Origin: CAYOZN01 sp964408455
Lineage (GTDB): Bacteria > Planctomycetota > Phycisphaerae > UBA1845 > UTPLA1
DNA: 64,000 nucleotides
Reading direction: 5' to 3'
Assembly: GCA_964408455.1 (NCBI GenBank)
Contig: CAYOZN010000019.1
Location: forward strand, 1-64,000
The position numbers and the translations under genes are program-made. Below, piece after piece: positions 36,201 to 46,100 of the stretch. The notes under the pieces are model-generated. The model ran no database searches and was not told the origin of the DNA. It worked only from the letters and a program-made list of their open reading frames with translations. How positions within the stretch are numbered: the stretch's first letter is position 1; each line of letters starts with the position of its first letter.

Positions 36201-36596
36201 GTTCTTTGCCAGGCTCGGTCGCCGCCGCCGTTGCGGAACCGATCACCGTGGAAGGGGGGCCGCCTCACGCTTATTGCGGGAAGGCGGCTGAGACATCGTC
36301 TGCCGCTGAACGACGATACGGCTATTGTACCGTCTCCGCGAAAAATCGATCAATCCGCCCGCACGGATGGTACCAATTGCCCTTTGAGGCGTTTGGGCAG
36401 CCTGCGACCAGCGCATACGCGCGCCCGTTCCCGGCCTGCGTCTTGCGTAGAAGGCAGCGGGCGTGCGGGGACGAATGACTCGATCTGACAGCGGGAAAAC
36501 GCTTTCGCGGCAACTCGGGACGAAGAACGGCCGGCGAAAATCGGCGCGCGGAATCTCCCCACACCGGAGAAACGGCCCGATCCTGCGGAAAACTGG
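36201..36596. other. Intergenic region upstream of the giant kinase
   Basis: About 400 bases lie between the prkA stop and the kinase start, both on the minus strand. Short frames in several phases are Arg/Ser/Pro-rich and not convincing. It should hold the kinase promoter and the prkA transcript end. I see no strong hairpin or RNA gene. Confidence 0.5.
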
Positions 36597-38657
36597 CTAG
36601 TCCTCGGACTTTGAATCGCCCCGGGCAAAGATGCTGGCGACATAGTTCAGGACGTCGGTCGCGCTCTGCTCGTTGTACCCGAAGTACTTGATGAGCCGCT
36701 GCTTGACCACGTCGATCTTGGCCTGGGTTTCGTCATCCACGACGCCGCTGACGACGTTCTTGAGCTTGATGGTGTCGCGCTGGTCCTCGAACAGCTTCAG
36801 TTCGAGGGCCTTCTGGAGGCGGGCGTTGGTGTTGTACTCGAAGCGCTTGCCGTCCAGGGACAGGGCGCCGATGTAGTTCATGATTTCCTGGCGGAAATCG
36901 TCCTTGCGGCTGTCCGGGATGTCGATTTTTTCTTCGATGGACCGCATCAGGCGCTCATCCGGCTCCTCGTCGCGGCCGGTGTACTTGTTGCGTACCTTTT
37001 CCCGCTGGGTGTAGGCACGGACGTTTTCGATGTAGTTGCCGCTGAGACGCTTGATGGCGTCCTCGTCGGCGCTGATGGCCCGCTGCACTTCGCTCTTCAG
37101 GATATCCTCGTATTCCTCGCGCACGACGTTGAGCAGCTCCTTGTATTCCTTCTTCAGTTCGTCGTCCGAAATCAGCGAGTGATGCGACAGGCCGGACTCC
37201 AGCTCGTTGAGCACCATGAAGGGATTGATGCCCTTCTCGCGGATGGCCTGATCGCTGACCAGGGCGTTGGAGATCTTATCCTGAATATAGCGCGGGCTGA
37301 TGCCCTGCATGCCCTCGCGAGGCGCTTCTTCCATCAATTCCTTGACGCTGTCCTCGGTGAAGCCGGGAATGCTCTTGCCGTTGTAGAGCTTGAGCTTCTG
37401 CAATCGCGTCAGGCCGGCCTTTTTGGGCTCGCCCAGACGCGTGAGCACGGCCCACATGGCGGCGGTCTCAATGGTGTGCGGGGCGATGTGCAGACCCCGG
37501 ACGCGCTCCTTGTTGAAGTCCTTTTCGTAGATGCGGATTTCGTCGTCGAGGACGACGTTGTAGGGCACGTCGATCTTGATGGTGCGATCGCGGAAGGCCT
37601 CCATCAGCTCGTTGTTCTGGAGCTTCTTATATTCGGGTTCGTTTGTATGGCCGAGGATGACTTCGTCGATGTTGGTCTGAGCGAACTTCTTCGGCTTGAT
37701 GACGTGCTCCTGACTTGCGCCGAGCAGGTCGTATAGGAAGGCCACGTCGAGCTTGAGCACTTCGATGAATTCGATGATGCCGCGGTTGGCGATGTTCAGT
37801 TCGCCGTCGAAGTTGAATGCGCGGGGATCTGAATCGGAGCCGTACTCGGCGATCTTGCGGAAGTTGATGTCGCCCGTCAGCTCGGTCGAATCCTGGTTCT
37901 TTTCGTCCTTGGGCTGGAAGGTGCCGATGCCGCGGCGGTCCTTTTCGCTGATGATGAAGCGGCGCACGGAGACGTGCTCGATCACCTTTCGCCAGTTACC
38001 GTCGTACTTCATCAGCAAGTCGGCGTACATCTTGCGGCAGAACGGATCGAGATCGCCCTCGACGCTGATGCGCTGTTCGGGCGGCAGAGTTTCGTTGAGC
38101 TTGTCCAGCAGTTCGTCGCGAACCGCCTCGGGTATGAGCTTGAGCGGCTCTTCGTGCATCGGGCAGTTGATCAGCTCGATGGTGCCGTCATCGCGTTCCA
38201 CCTTCCAGGCGAAGGTGTACATCGCGCCTTCGTCGAGCTTGGAGTAATACTCGATGCCCTTCTTGAGCAGCCGGCTGATGGTCGATTTGGCGGAGCCGAC
38301 GGGGCCATGCAGCAGCAGAATACGGCGATCGGTGCCGTAGCCGTGGGCGGCCGACTTGAAGAAGTCGACCAGGTGCATGAGCGGACGCTCGAGCCCGAAG
38401 ACGGCATCTTCCCCGCGGCCGATCGGATCGCGGAAAAAGGGATAACGGACGTACTCCTTGCGGTGCTTGGTATAGCGCTCCACGCCGAAGTGGAGGATCA
38501 TGTCGTAGAGGCGCTGGAAGGCGTTGCGCGAGACGCGTGGGTTTTTGGCGACGATCTCGAGGTAGTCGTCGAAGCTACCCTCCCAGTGCTCCGCCCGGAA
38601 ACTCTGGGGGTCCAGCCGCTTTTCGACGAGCTCGTATATGGCGTTCTTATTCAGCAT
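36597..38657 (-). CDS. prkA: PrkA-family serine protein kinase (686 aa)
   Basis: PrkA (YeaG in E. coli) is an AAA-related ATPase with reported serine kinase or protease activity in stress and starvation responses. The N-terminal half is the PrkA AAA domain with the Walker A loop LLLHGPVGSAKST (Lys124) and the signature MHEEPLKLIPEAVRDEL. The C-terminal half contains LEVLKLDVAFLYDLL, VILGHTNEPEYKKL and VPYNVVLDDEIRIYEKDF. At 686 residues it is close to the usual 630-650 with a slightly longer C-terminus. The usual partners yeaH (DUF444) and spoVR are not adjacent in this window. It starts at an ATG. Confidence 0.95.
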   Translation of the reverse strand: MLNKNAIYELVEKRLDPQSFRAEHWEGSFDDYLEIVAKNPRVSRNAFQRLYDMILHFGVERYTKHRKEYVRYPFFRDPIGRGEDAVFGLERPLMHLVDFFKSAAHGYGTDRRILLLHGPVGSAKSTISRLLKKGIEYYSKLDEGAMYTFAWKVERDDGTIELINCPMHEEPLKLIPEAVRDELLDKLNETLPPEQRISVEGDLDPFCRKMYADLLMKYDGNWRKVIEHVSVRRFIISEKDRRGIGTFQPKDEKNQDSTELTGDINFRKIAEYGSDSDPRAFNFDGELNIANRGIIEFIEVLKLDVAFLYDLLGASQEHVIKPKKFAQTNIDEVILGHTNEPEYKKLQNNELMEAFRDRTIKIDVPYNVVLDDEIRIYEKDFNKERVRGLHIAPHTIETAAMWAVLTRLGEPKKAGLTRLQKLKLYNGKSIPGFTEDSVKELMEEAPREGMQGISPRYIQDKISNALVSDQAIREKGINPFMVLNELESGLSHHSLISDDELKKEYKELLNVVREEYEDILKSEVQRAISADEDAIKRLSGNYIENVRAYTQREKVRNKYTGRDEEPDERLMRSIEEKIDIPDSRKDDFRQEIMNYIGALSLDGKRFEYNTNARLQKALELKLFEDQRDTIKLKNVVSGVVDDETQAKIDVVKQRLIKYFGYNEQSATDVLNYVASIFARGDSKSED

Positions 38658-39147
38658 CCTGAGAGCCTCCCGCGGCGGCGATCAACGTAACCATCGGCCC
38701 GCGGCGAACGTCGCCCATGCGGAATTCATGATAAAAGAAGATCAACCGTTTGTTCATGATATAGGACCAACGAGTCAAGTCAAGATTTTCCCTGCGTAAC
38801 TCGTTGTATGGCAAAGGGATGGCAAGTCGGTGCGATTTGCTGAGCGTTTCGTGAACGACAAATCCAAAAAGCGAGTCGCCTTTGACTCCGCTATGAATGC
38901 CGGGTGGACGACGATTGGCCGGACCGTTCCGTCCGGCGCGACAGGATATCGCTGGGGTCGATCCGAATGCGCCGACAGCCTTTCGACCGCGTGCAGCTTC
39001 CCTGGTCCTTCCCCGCGCTGCAGGTTCCAAAGCGCATTGATCCGTGCCGCCTTCGCGACACCGGCGGCTCATCGGCTGCGGCACAACGACTGCGCGCCGC
39101 GGCCGAGGCTTATTTTCTGGTGGATTGCTGAAAGTGACTGGCCGGGT
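38658..39147. other. Intergenic region, prkA upstream
   Basis: About 490 bases between prkA and the Lon-N-domain gene, both on the minus strand. It holds the prkA promoter region and a GCCGGAC hairpin at 38918-38937. The short frames on both strands are not convincing as genes. The 60 bases just before prkA (38720-38790) are distinctly AT-richer (gataaaagaagatcaaccg...), as expected for a promoter, but I cannot fix boxes. Confidence 0.5.
38918..38937. repeat. GCCGGAC hairpin, copy 3 (divergent)
   Basis: GCCGGAC (38918-38924) and GTCCGGC (38931-38937) enclose CGTTCC. This is a diverged relative of the two GCCGGACCG hairpins at 25170 and 25285, here upstream of prkA. Confidence 0.65.
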
Positions 39148-39879
39148 TCAGTTTTCGTGGCAGCGGGGCGGCCAGCTGCGCGAGCGCTGCGTGCGCGACT
39201 TTACCATGGCTGCCTCGCATGCAACACCCTCGAGAACCTCGACGATGCAGCGCGCCCGCGCCGTAGCACACGGCTCGGCCAGGAAGCGCTGTTTGTCTTC
39301 CGGGCACGGCAGAATGGCGGACGCAAGCACATCGCAGACGTCCGACAGGGTGAAACTGGAACAGCTCAGCAGCTCGAGCCAATTGGCCTCCCGGGCGAGG
39401 CGGGCAAGCGATTCTGACGTGAGCAGCGAGCGAATCTGTGATCGGAGCTGTTCTTCCACGTCCGGCGGCGGCATGATGGGGGCCACCGGGGTCAGTAGCG
39501 ATCGACGATATTCCCGCGAATGATCTTCCCGCAGTACCCGCGCCCGCGTGATGCCCTGGAGCAGAAAGTTGAAGCGGCCGTCGGTGAGCCGTTCTTCGCG
39601 CAGAACACGTCCGACGCAGACTTCGGGATGGATATCCACGTCGAGGGTGTGATAATTCGATTCGAAGCCGGGTTTAAGCAGGGCCATGGCGATCAGGCGG
39701 TTGCCGTCGAGCGCGTCGCGCGTCATCACGCGGTACCGATGCTCGAACACATGGAGCGGAAGGATCGTGCGGGGCAGGAGCACGACGTTCGGCAGCGGAA
39801 ATACCGGTATCAGCGCTGTGAAATCGACCTGTTCGGACAAGCCACGATTCCGTCTTAGATAGGAAATGTGCCGCGTCAC
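39148..39879 (-). CDS. Lon N-terminal-domain (substrate-binding) protein (243 aa)
   Basis: The protein is a stand-alone Lon N-terminal domain, without the ATPase and protease parts of Lon. The family pattern is clear: LIPVFPLPNVVLLPRTILPLHVFEHRYR, then a middle beta part with VGRVLREERLTDGRFNFLLQGITRARV, read in pieces, and a helical C-terminal part. Such proteins are thought to bind unfolded segments or to act as adaptors; the exact role is unknown. The start appears to be GTG at 39879. It faces the RNase HII-like gene across a 250-base divergent region. Confidence 0.9.
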   Translation of the reverse strand: MTRHISYLRRNRGLSEQVDFTALIPVFPLPNVVLLPRTILPLHVFEHRYRVMTRDALDGNRLIAMALLKPGFESNYHTLDVDIHPEVCVGRVLREERLTDGRFNFLLQGITRARVLREDHSREYRRSLLTPVAPIMPPPDVEEQLRSQIRSLLTSESLARLAREANWLELLSCSSFTLSDVCDVLASAILPCPEDKQRFLAEPCATARARCIVEVLEGVACEAAMVKSRTQRSRSWPPRCHEN

Positions 39880-40132
39880 TCGTATCGCCGCCCGGATGAT
39901 AGCGCCGGGCAGGCCGCGAGTCAGGCACGAACTATTTACCTTTTTTGCGCAGGTGTTTATCGTGGCGTTTTTCGCGGTCCCGTGTCAATCCTGCCGGTGC
40001 GGTTGGCGGCGGCCCATCGGAAGTGGCCGGCCATTGATCGCGCGCAGGATGCTTCGATTCCGGCCCGTTTTCAGCGGTCAGCCGCAGAATTTGCACACTT
40101 TTCCGGCTCCCGCGCGTCCGAGATTGCCTGGC
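39880..40132. other. Divergent promoter region
   Basis: About 250 bases separate the start of the Lon-N-domain gene (minus) from the start of the RNase HII-like gene (plus). The latter's frame is open through most of it, but the encoded stretch is Arg/Pro-rich and unlike an RNase N-terminus, so I treat it as non-coding. It must contain promoters for both genes; none is obvious. Confidence 0.45.
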
Positions 40133-41113
40133 ATGGAAGCCACACAGCGCCCCATCCTGATGGTCGGCATCGATGAAGCCGGGTACGGTCCGATTCTGGG
40201 GCCCCTGGTTGTTTCGGCGATTGCGCTTGAGGCGACGCCGCAATCGGCGGATGAGTGTCTCTGGAAGCTATTACGACGATGCGTCTCGAAAAAGCCCCTG
40301 GTGCGCGGCGGCCGCCTCCCCATCGTCGACAGCAAGAAGCTCTATCATCGCAAGGAAGGGCTGGCGAGGCTTGAGCGAACCGCGCTGGCCCTGTTCGTCA
40401 GCGTCCACGGCATGCCGGCCGATGTGTCGGGGCTGCTGTCGAATCTGTGCCCGGAGTGCATTCCGCTGCTGGCGGAACATCCGTGGTATGGTGGCGTGGC
40501 GCCGCCGCTGCCGCGCGATGCGGATGCCGGCGCGGTGCGCATCGACGCGGCGCGGCTGACGCGCGAGGCCGTCGCCAACCGTCTGCGCCTTGCGGGGTGC
40601 GCCTCCGAAGTGCTGCCGGAAGGGCCATTCAATCGCTTGCTCGACCGCACGCAGAACAAGGCATCCGTTTCGATGGGGCTGGTCCTGCGGCTGATCCAGC
40701 GGATGGCCGATGCCTGGCCAGCGTACGACATGCACATCGTCGTTGACCGGCAGGGCGGTCGGGAGCACTACGGCGCGGCGCTGATGAGAAGCTTCGAGGG
40801 CCGGCGGCTGCGCATCGTCGAAGAATGCGAATCGCGCAGCATCTATGAAATGACGTCGGACAGCACGCGCTGGCGCATCAGCTTCGTGGTGTCAGGCGAG
40901 TCGCATCATCTGACCGTCGCGGCCGCCAGCGTCATCTCGAAGTACGTCCGCGAGCTGTTGATGGATTCGTTCAATGCATGGTGGCTGCGCGAGATGCCGG
41001 AGGTGCGGCCCACCGCCGGTTACTTCAATGACGGACTTCGCTTCCTGAATGACATCGCCCCCGCGATCCAGCGGCTCAACATTCGCCGCGAGGTGCTGGT
41101 GCGCTCCAAATGA
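40133..41113 (+). CDS. RNase HII-like protein with altered motifs (326 aa)
   Basis: The N-terminus reads MVGIDEAGYGPILGPLVV; RNase HII has GIDEAGRGPLAGPVV. The first two catalytic acids (Asp14, Glu15) are kept, but the Arg of the GRG motif that recognises the RNA-DNA junction is Tyr18. VDSKKL follows as in RNase HII. A ~110-residue insert precedes VVDRQGG, which matches the third catalytic Asp. The last motif, AAASVISKYVRELLM, has Glu where RNase HII has Asp (AKVTRD). The protein is 326 residues against the usual 200-220. It may be an active enzyme with altered specificity or a nucleic-acid-binding relative. The ATG at 40133 is chosen because homology begins there. Confidence 0.8.
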   Translation: MEATQRPILMVGIDEAGYGPILGPLVVSAIALEATPQSADECLWKLLRRCVSKKPLVRGGRLPIVDSKKLYHRKEGLARLERTALALFVSVHGMPADVSGLLSNLCPECIPLLAEHPWYGGVAPPLPRDADAGAVRIDAARLTREAVANRLRLAGCASEVLPEGPFNRLLDRTQNKASVSMGLVLRLIQRMADAWPAYDMHIVVDRQGGREHYGAALMRSFEGRRLRIVEECESRSIYEMTSDSTRWRISFVVSGESHHLTVAAASVISKYVRELLMDSFNAWWLREMPEVRPTAGYFNDGLRFLNDIAPAIQRLNIRREVLVRSK

Positions 41114-41244
41114 AGATCGCCTGCATCGCGCTCGACGCGCCACCGGCCGATCAGGCCAGCGATGCGTCGTGCACGATGCAGGCGCGGGTTGAACGTGATG
41201 CGCCGCGGCCGGCGCTCGTACGCGCAAAGCCACCGCGCTGGTGA
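41110..41244 (+). CDS. Possible 44-aa ORF overlapping the RNase HII-like stop
   Basis: An ATG overlaps the stop of the RNase HII-like gene (ATGA), as translationally coupled genes do here, and opens a 44-codon frame beginning MKIACIALDAPPADQAS. The rest is Ala/Arg/Pro-rich and ends in PRW. It may be a remnant of a truncated gene or chance; the overlap is the only support. Confidence 0.25.
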   Translation: MKIACIALDAPPADQASDASCTMQARVERDAPRPALVRAKPPRW

Positions 41245-41253
41245 TGCCGCGGA

Positions 41254-41364
41254 TTAGAGGCCGAGCAAGTTGTACAGGAAGAGATACGGGATATTGATGA
41301 ACCCGTTGATCATGAAGCTCGTGACATTGATGAACAGTAAGAAAATGATATCGCCGATGAGCAT
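41254..41364 (-). CDS. 36-aa hydrophobic peptide
   Basis: An ATG at 41364 opens a 36-codon frame whose product is almost wholly hydrophobic (MLIGDIIFLLFINVTSFMI...IPYLFLYNLLGL), with one or two membrane-spanning stretches. AGGAG at 41378-41374 lies nine bases upstream, an unusually good Shine-Dalgarno for chance DNA. It starts about 50 bases after the stop of the outer-membrane-type gene on the same strand, so the two are probably co-transcribed. Codon use is AT-rich, as expected for Ile/Phe/Leu. No family is recognised; a small membrane-modulating peptide is a fair guess. Confidence 0.65.
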   Translation of the reverse strand: MLIGDIIFLLFINVTSFMINGFINIPYLFLYNLLGL

Positions 41365-41373
41365 GGTTCAATT

Positions 41374-41378
41374 CTCCT
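41374..41378 (-). promoter_or_regulatory. Shine-Dalgarno of the 36-aa peptide
   Basis: AGGAG on the minus strand, nine bases before the ATG at 41364. It is the main evidence that the very short frame is translated. Confidence 0.6.
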
Positions 41379-41411
41379 GAATGGGGTTTTGTATTTTGCG
41401 ATAGCCGTCTG

Positions 41412-42461
41412 TCAGAACCGGATGCCGAAGCCAATGCTGGCCTGAAAGTCCGGGGCTTCTTCGTTGAGACCGAGACCCGCCCGCATGTCGAGCGAAATGT
41501 TGTCGGCCAGGTGAATGATCGGGCCGGCGCTCAGGACGTGCGAACAGTCGGAGTTCTTGGTCGCCGGATACACGCCGAAGTACTCCAGATAGAGCGTCAG
41601 ATCATCCATGACGCGATAGCCGGCAGCCAAAGTCGCCGCCTGCTGGCAAAAGTGGCCGTCGCCTTCCACGTCGTTCAGGATGCGCGTCAACACCGAGCCA
41701 TAAATCGTCAACTCGTTGGTGATGGCGTAGTTCATCGGGAACTTCAGCTCGTAGCTGACATCCCGCGTGGACTTCGACGGATTGCCGGTCGGAAGGCCGA
41801 TGGTGAATATCGCGGACACGTTGGGGAGGCCTTCACAGTCGCGAATGATCGGCGCCTTCAGGCCCAGGCTCATGTCGCGCCAGCCGTCGTTGTGATCGGT
41901 CTTGGAGATGCGGCGCCCGGCCGGCGTGGTGATCTGATCGAGCGTCTCGGTCAGCGAGGCCCCGGTCCAGCCGACGCGCAATTCGAGGCATTCGTGCAGA
42001 CCCGTGCGGAACAACAGCTCGGGGAACTGGTGGTCGTAAACGCGCCGGCTGCTTTCCCGATCGTAGGTGAAGGTGTAGCCGGATTCGATCTGGAACCGGC
42101 CCCGCGGAACCAGCGCTGCCGAATCCGAAAAGCCGGGACGATCGGTCACAATCCGGCCGGTCAGCGGCGCTGGCTCAGGGCAGATCCAGAAGGCGTTGTA
42201 GTCCCGGTCCGTGCCCGTCGTGGTCTCGGTGGTTTCTTCGGTGACCACGGTTTCGTCGGCGACTCGCGGGGGCTGGGCATCGTCAACCTCGGCATCGCTC
42301 TCCTGGAGCGACATCGGCGAAGCAGCCGGATCGCGCGGGCCGGATGCCCCCGCCTGTTTGTCGTTGAGCACGACAAACTCCCACTGTCCGTAGGCGGCAG
42401 TAGACGCGCAAGCAAGTGCAGCGACAAGGCAAACGCACGGGAAGGCTCGGTTCGTCGTCAT
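41412..42461 (-). CDS. Outer-membrane transporter-like protein (349 aa)
   Basis: A signal peptide (residues 1-25, ending STAAYGQ) is followed by a charged linker rich in Glu, Thr and Val (about 30-90) and then a beta-rich domain of about 250 residues. The phrase TDRPGFSDSAALVPRGRFQIESGYTF is characteristic of the MetA-pathway phenol-degradation/putative transporter family (Pfam PF13557). The C-terminal part alternates polar and hydrophobic residues and ends in IGFGIRF, a terminal Phe motif typical of outer-membrane beta-barrels. It is probably an outer-membrane protein. The ATG has CGGAGA six bases upstream. The 36-aa peptide gene follows on the same strand. Confidence 0.8.
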   Translation of the reverse strand: MTTNRAFPCVCLVAALACASTAAYGQWEFVVLNDKQAGASGPRDPAASPMSLQESDAEVDDAQPPRVADETVVTEETTETTTGTDRDYNAFWICPEPAPLTGRIVTDRPGFSDSAALVPRGRFQIESGYTFTYDRESSRRVYDHQFPELLFRTGLHECLELRVGWTGASLTETLDQITTPAGRRISKTDHNDGWRDMSLGLKAPIIRDCEGLPNVSAIFTIGLPTGNPSKSTRDVSYELKFPMNYAITNELTIYGSVLTRILNDVEGDGHFCQQAATLAAGYRVMDDLTLYLEYFGVYPATKNSDCSHVLSAGPIIHLADNISLDMRAGLGLNEEAPDFQASIGFGIRF

Positions 42462-42671
42462 GAATGTCTCCGCATTGAGATGTCCCGCGAAAGCGGCAGA
42501 ACGGGCGGGATATTACAAATAGGACAGGCCCAGTTCAAGCTCGATTTTGGCACATTCCTTCAGGGAAAAGCTACGTCCGATATGGAAAGTGCCGCCAACC
42601 TGTCGGCGGCGATCGACGACGACCTGTCGGGGGCCTGCCATGGTAGGCGGCTTTCGTTAGACTGCCGTGCC

Positions 42672-42977
42672 ATGCGTCCTCGGTGGCTTGCAAACTGGCT
42701 GGAGCGGCATCAACACCCGGTCAGCTTCTGGCTGCACGTGCTGGGCATTCCGATGACAATCGTGGCCATTCCTCTGGCCCTGGTGCAACTCTCGCGTGAT
42801 CAGTGGGACCTGTGGTGGCGGCCTGCGGCGTTGTTCCTGGGCGGCTACTTCCTTCAATGGGTTGGCCATCTCGTCGAAGGGAACGACATGGGCGAGTGGA
42901 TCCTGGTCAAGAAACTGATGGGCAGGCCGTACACGGCGGTCTCACCGCGCTATCGCGACCGCTCCCCGGCGAAATGA
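42672..42977 (+). CDS. DUF962/Mpo1-like membrane protein (101 aa)
   Basis: The sequence matches the DUF962 (YGL010w/Mpo1-like) family: HQHPVSFWLHVLGIPMTI at the start with two membrane segments (about residues 19-38 and 50-68) and LQWVGHLVEGNDMGEW after. The conserved His residues (His13, His15, His22 and the later His) are those that bind iron in yeast Mpo1, a 2-hydroxy-fatty-acid dioxygenase. Whether the bacterial protein has this activity is not known. The ATG at 42672 is the start at which the family similarity begins; the longer upstream frame overlaps the gene on the other strand and is a shadow. Confidence 0.8.
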   Translation: MRPRWLANWLERHQHPVSFWLHVLGIPMTIVAIPLALVQLSRDQWDLWWRPAALFLGGYFLQWVGHLVEGNDMGEWILVKKLMGRPYTAVSPRYRDRSPAK

Positions 42978-43076
42978 GCTTTCCCCGCGTCCGGAGCCCC
43001 ACACCGTCGCCTGCGCCTACCTTAGTGTACAACCGTCCGAATTGCCGTTGATGCAGACGGCCCGTGCGTTCAGTGC

Positions 43077-43112
43077 AAAAAGAAAAGGCCCCGCCGGTTT
43101 GGGCGGGGCCTT
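43077..43112 (-). terminator. Intrinsic terminator for the FG-GAP lipoprotein gene
   Basis: AAGGCCCCGCC (43085-43095) pairs with GGCGGGGCCTT (43102-43112) over a six-base loop, an 11-bp stem. Read on the minus strand, the stem is followed by TTTTCTTTTT (43086-43077). It lies 62 bases after the stop of the large gene at 43175. Confidence 0.85.
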
Positions 43113-43174
43113 GAGAGGACGATTGGATGTGTGCCCGTTGAACTCCGTCGGGCGGCTTTGACTGCGGCTGCGGT

Positions 43175-46100
43175 TTACGGCAGCGGGCCGCGATTGAAGC
43201 CGAACTCGTTGCCGTAGATCAGATAGGCCTCGCCGGCCGCCTGCCGCCGCTCATTCGGGGCGATGATGTTGATCAGGTCGGCCTGCGGCGCGCCGAGGAT
43301 GATATCAACGAAGCCATCCCCGTCGATGTCGCCGACGGACGATACGGCTTCGATCGGCGCCTCATCCGGCGTCGTGTCGTTGCCGCCCGAATTCTTCTCG
43401 AAGGCCGAAACGAAGATCATGCCCTTCAGCACGCGATTGCCGCTGCTGTCGCGGCGGTTGATATCCTGCGGCAGGGTGAAAGTCTTGTTGTGCAGCAGCA
43501 CATCGCTGCCGAACACGAGGTAGGCGACGCCCTGTCGCTGGATGCTCGTCACGACGACGTTGGGCGAGGAACTGGTCACCCAGTTGGCGTTCGGCGAGTA
43601 CTGCCGGCGCAGGAAGGTGACGGTGGGCGTATCGGGCAGCGGGAAGGGGAAATTCGTCCGGGATGTCACGGCTGAGACACCGATCGATTCCGCCGCCGCG
43701 ATGGACATGGCGCTCACCAGGGCCTGCTGGGCGCTGAGGGGATTGGCCGCCGTCAGGGCCACGCGCGTGTTGCCCGGGGCCACGGAGTTGTTCAGGTCGA
43801 ACTCGAACGTCGTGGGGGCGACGCCGGCGTTGATGGTGACCGTGTCGCCGTCGGCGACGTTTCCGAGGAACTCGATCTTGATGCCGGGCCAGGCCTGACC
43901 GGGCGCGGTAATAAGAAGATCGTCGAAGCCGTCGCGGTTGAAGTCGCCCGCGGAGGACACGCCATGCTGGCCGCGTTCGCCGGCGAAGACCTGCGGATTG
44001 CCGGTGGTGCCGCCGCCGAGGCGAGCGCCGGGAATGCCGCCGATGAACTTGACGCCGGGGAAATTCGGCGTGCCGATGTGCTCGGGCCGGATGGACTGGG
44101 CCGCGTTCTGGTCGATCTCGCGGCCGAAGATGACGCCGACAAAGCCGGCATCGACGCGGGCGGCGCCGGGCAGGCCGATCAGGTTGTCGGCGTCGTAGCC
44201 CTCGGCGCCGACGAACAGGTCGACGTTGTCGTCGCCGTTCAAATCACCGGCGGCGCCCTGCACGCGGCCGAACTGGTCGTCGTTGTGCGAACCGCGGACT
44301 TCGAGCCGCTCGGGAATGTCGCAGGGGCGGGCCGTCGGATTAAGGGTCGGCGTTCCGTAGATCAGGTACACCTTGCCATTGTTGTTCAAGGGTGCATTTT
44401 CGTTGCCGAAGACGCAGTTCAGATCCGGATCAAAAGGATCGTTGTCGCTGCCCGGCGCACCCATGACAAAGTCGACGACGCCGTCGAGGTTGATGTCGCC
44501 GGCATTGTGGGCAAAGCCGAGCGCGTCCTGGAATTGCTCGCCAAGGAACGTTGAAACAATGCTCGGTCCGCATTGTGTGCGGATGTCGAGAGCGGATCCA
44601 GGACAATTAAAGGAAGGCCACGACATGGGACGGTCTTCTCCCGATTCCGGGTCACCGTTTGTGCCGGGCGGACAATTAAAGGACTCGATCTGGTTCGACG
44701 TATAGTCGTTCCCCTGGAACATGTGTACGTAGCCCGTGCCGCTCAATAGTCCGGTGACGACGAGAGTGGCCGAATTCAACTGGAAGCTGGAGAACTCCAC
44801 GGCACAATCCGGCCGAATGGAGACTCGGAGATTTGCTGAACCATTGCGGAACTGCTGCAAAATGTCTTCCACGAATGTCAGCTCAATGTTGAAGTTGACC
44901 GCGTCGCCGATCAGATCGCCATAGACGATTTCCGGCAGGCCGTCCTGCTCGGGCGACGGGCTTGCGCCGTTCCAGAGCAATGCCTCGCGAACCGAGTCGA
45001 ACACGAACCCGCCGGCACCGTCGTCCAATCCGAGTTGGATAATGGCGCCGTTTTGGGCAAAGCCACTGACGAAGAGCGATGCCGACGTCACATTGTTGAA
45101 CGTAACCCCGAAATCGACCGACGCGACTGCCGTAGTCACGACAGTGGCGTCGCTGGGGTCATTCGAGTAACTGGCAGCCAGTGAAGCAGCCAGACTTTCC
45201 GCGAACGTTGTGAACACGCCTCCGGCTGGGGCGGATGCGAGCAACTCTGTTTCGGTGGGGCCGAATGCATCCATTTCAGCGATGGAATCGACCGTGTATC
45301 CGAACAGGTTTCGCGGATCGTAAACGCCGACCGGATTCCACCAGGCGCCGCGGAAGCGGCCACCGCGCATGCCCAGTCCGCCCTGTCGCAGATAGGGCGG
45401 TTGGCCGAAGAGGCTCTGGGGAGCCACACGGAAGCCGTCGCCCAGCCAGGTCCCTCCCGAATCAACCGTTCCGTCGTTATCGGTGTCAACGCCGGGAACA
45501 AGCCGCATGACGAGGTCGTCGCCGGCATTGACAAAAATCAGCCCGGATTCGTAGAAACTCTGATCGGAGATGTTATCGCCGCCGTTCTGAGAGTCCGGTC
45601 CAGCGCACGGTATCATGCCGGCGGCTATGATGTCGCAGCTTTGTGCGTCACGATTACCAAAACCGTCCGTGATAAGCGGATTCATGGTGCGATTGACCGG
45701 TGGGCACACAATGGTGAGATCATTCAAAGTGATGGGATCGAATCCGCTTTCGCTGCTCTGTGGCAAATCTGGATAGCGATTCGGGAATCCGTCGCCATAT
45801 ATCGTCTTGATCGGTTCAGCCTCGTTGGCCTCTTCCCTCACCGAGCCTTGGGCGCGCACCGTAATTGCAAATTCTTCCAAGTCGGTCGAGGGCCGTGCAA
45901 ACAGCAGAAACACGCCGTCGTAGAGGGATGGCGGGACGGATTCACCCGGTTCTGCGGGCAGCGTCAGGTCGGCAAGGGGGAATACAAATGTCGCATTGAA
46001 GTCGCCTTCTGCATTCGGCGTCACGTTCAAGACCACACTCGGTCCATCGCTATTCTCAAGTTGAAAGTCCACGGTGAACGGCACAGCGGGCGCGTTTTCG

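Noticed and set aside
39866..40132. N-terminal extension of the RNase HII-like protein
   Set aside because: The added 89 residues are Arg/Pro/Phe-rich and unlike any RNase HII; family similarity begins at the ATG at 40133.
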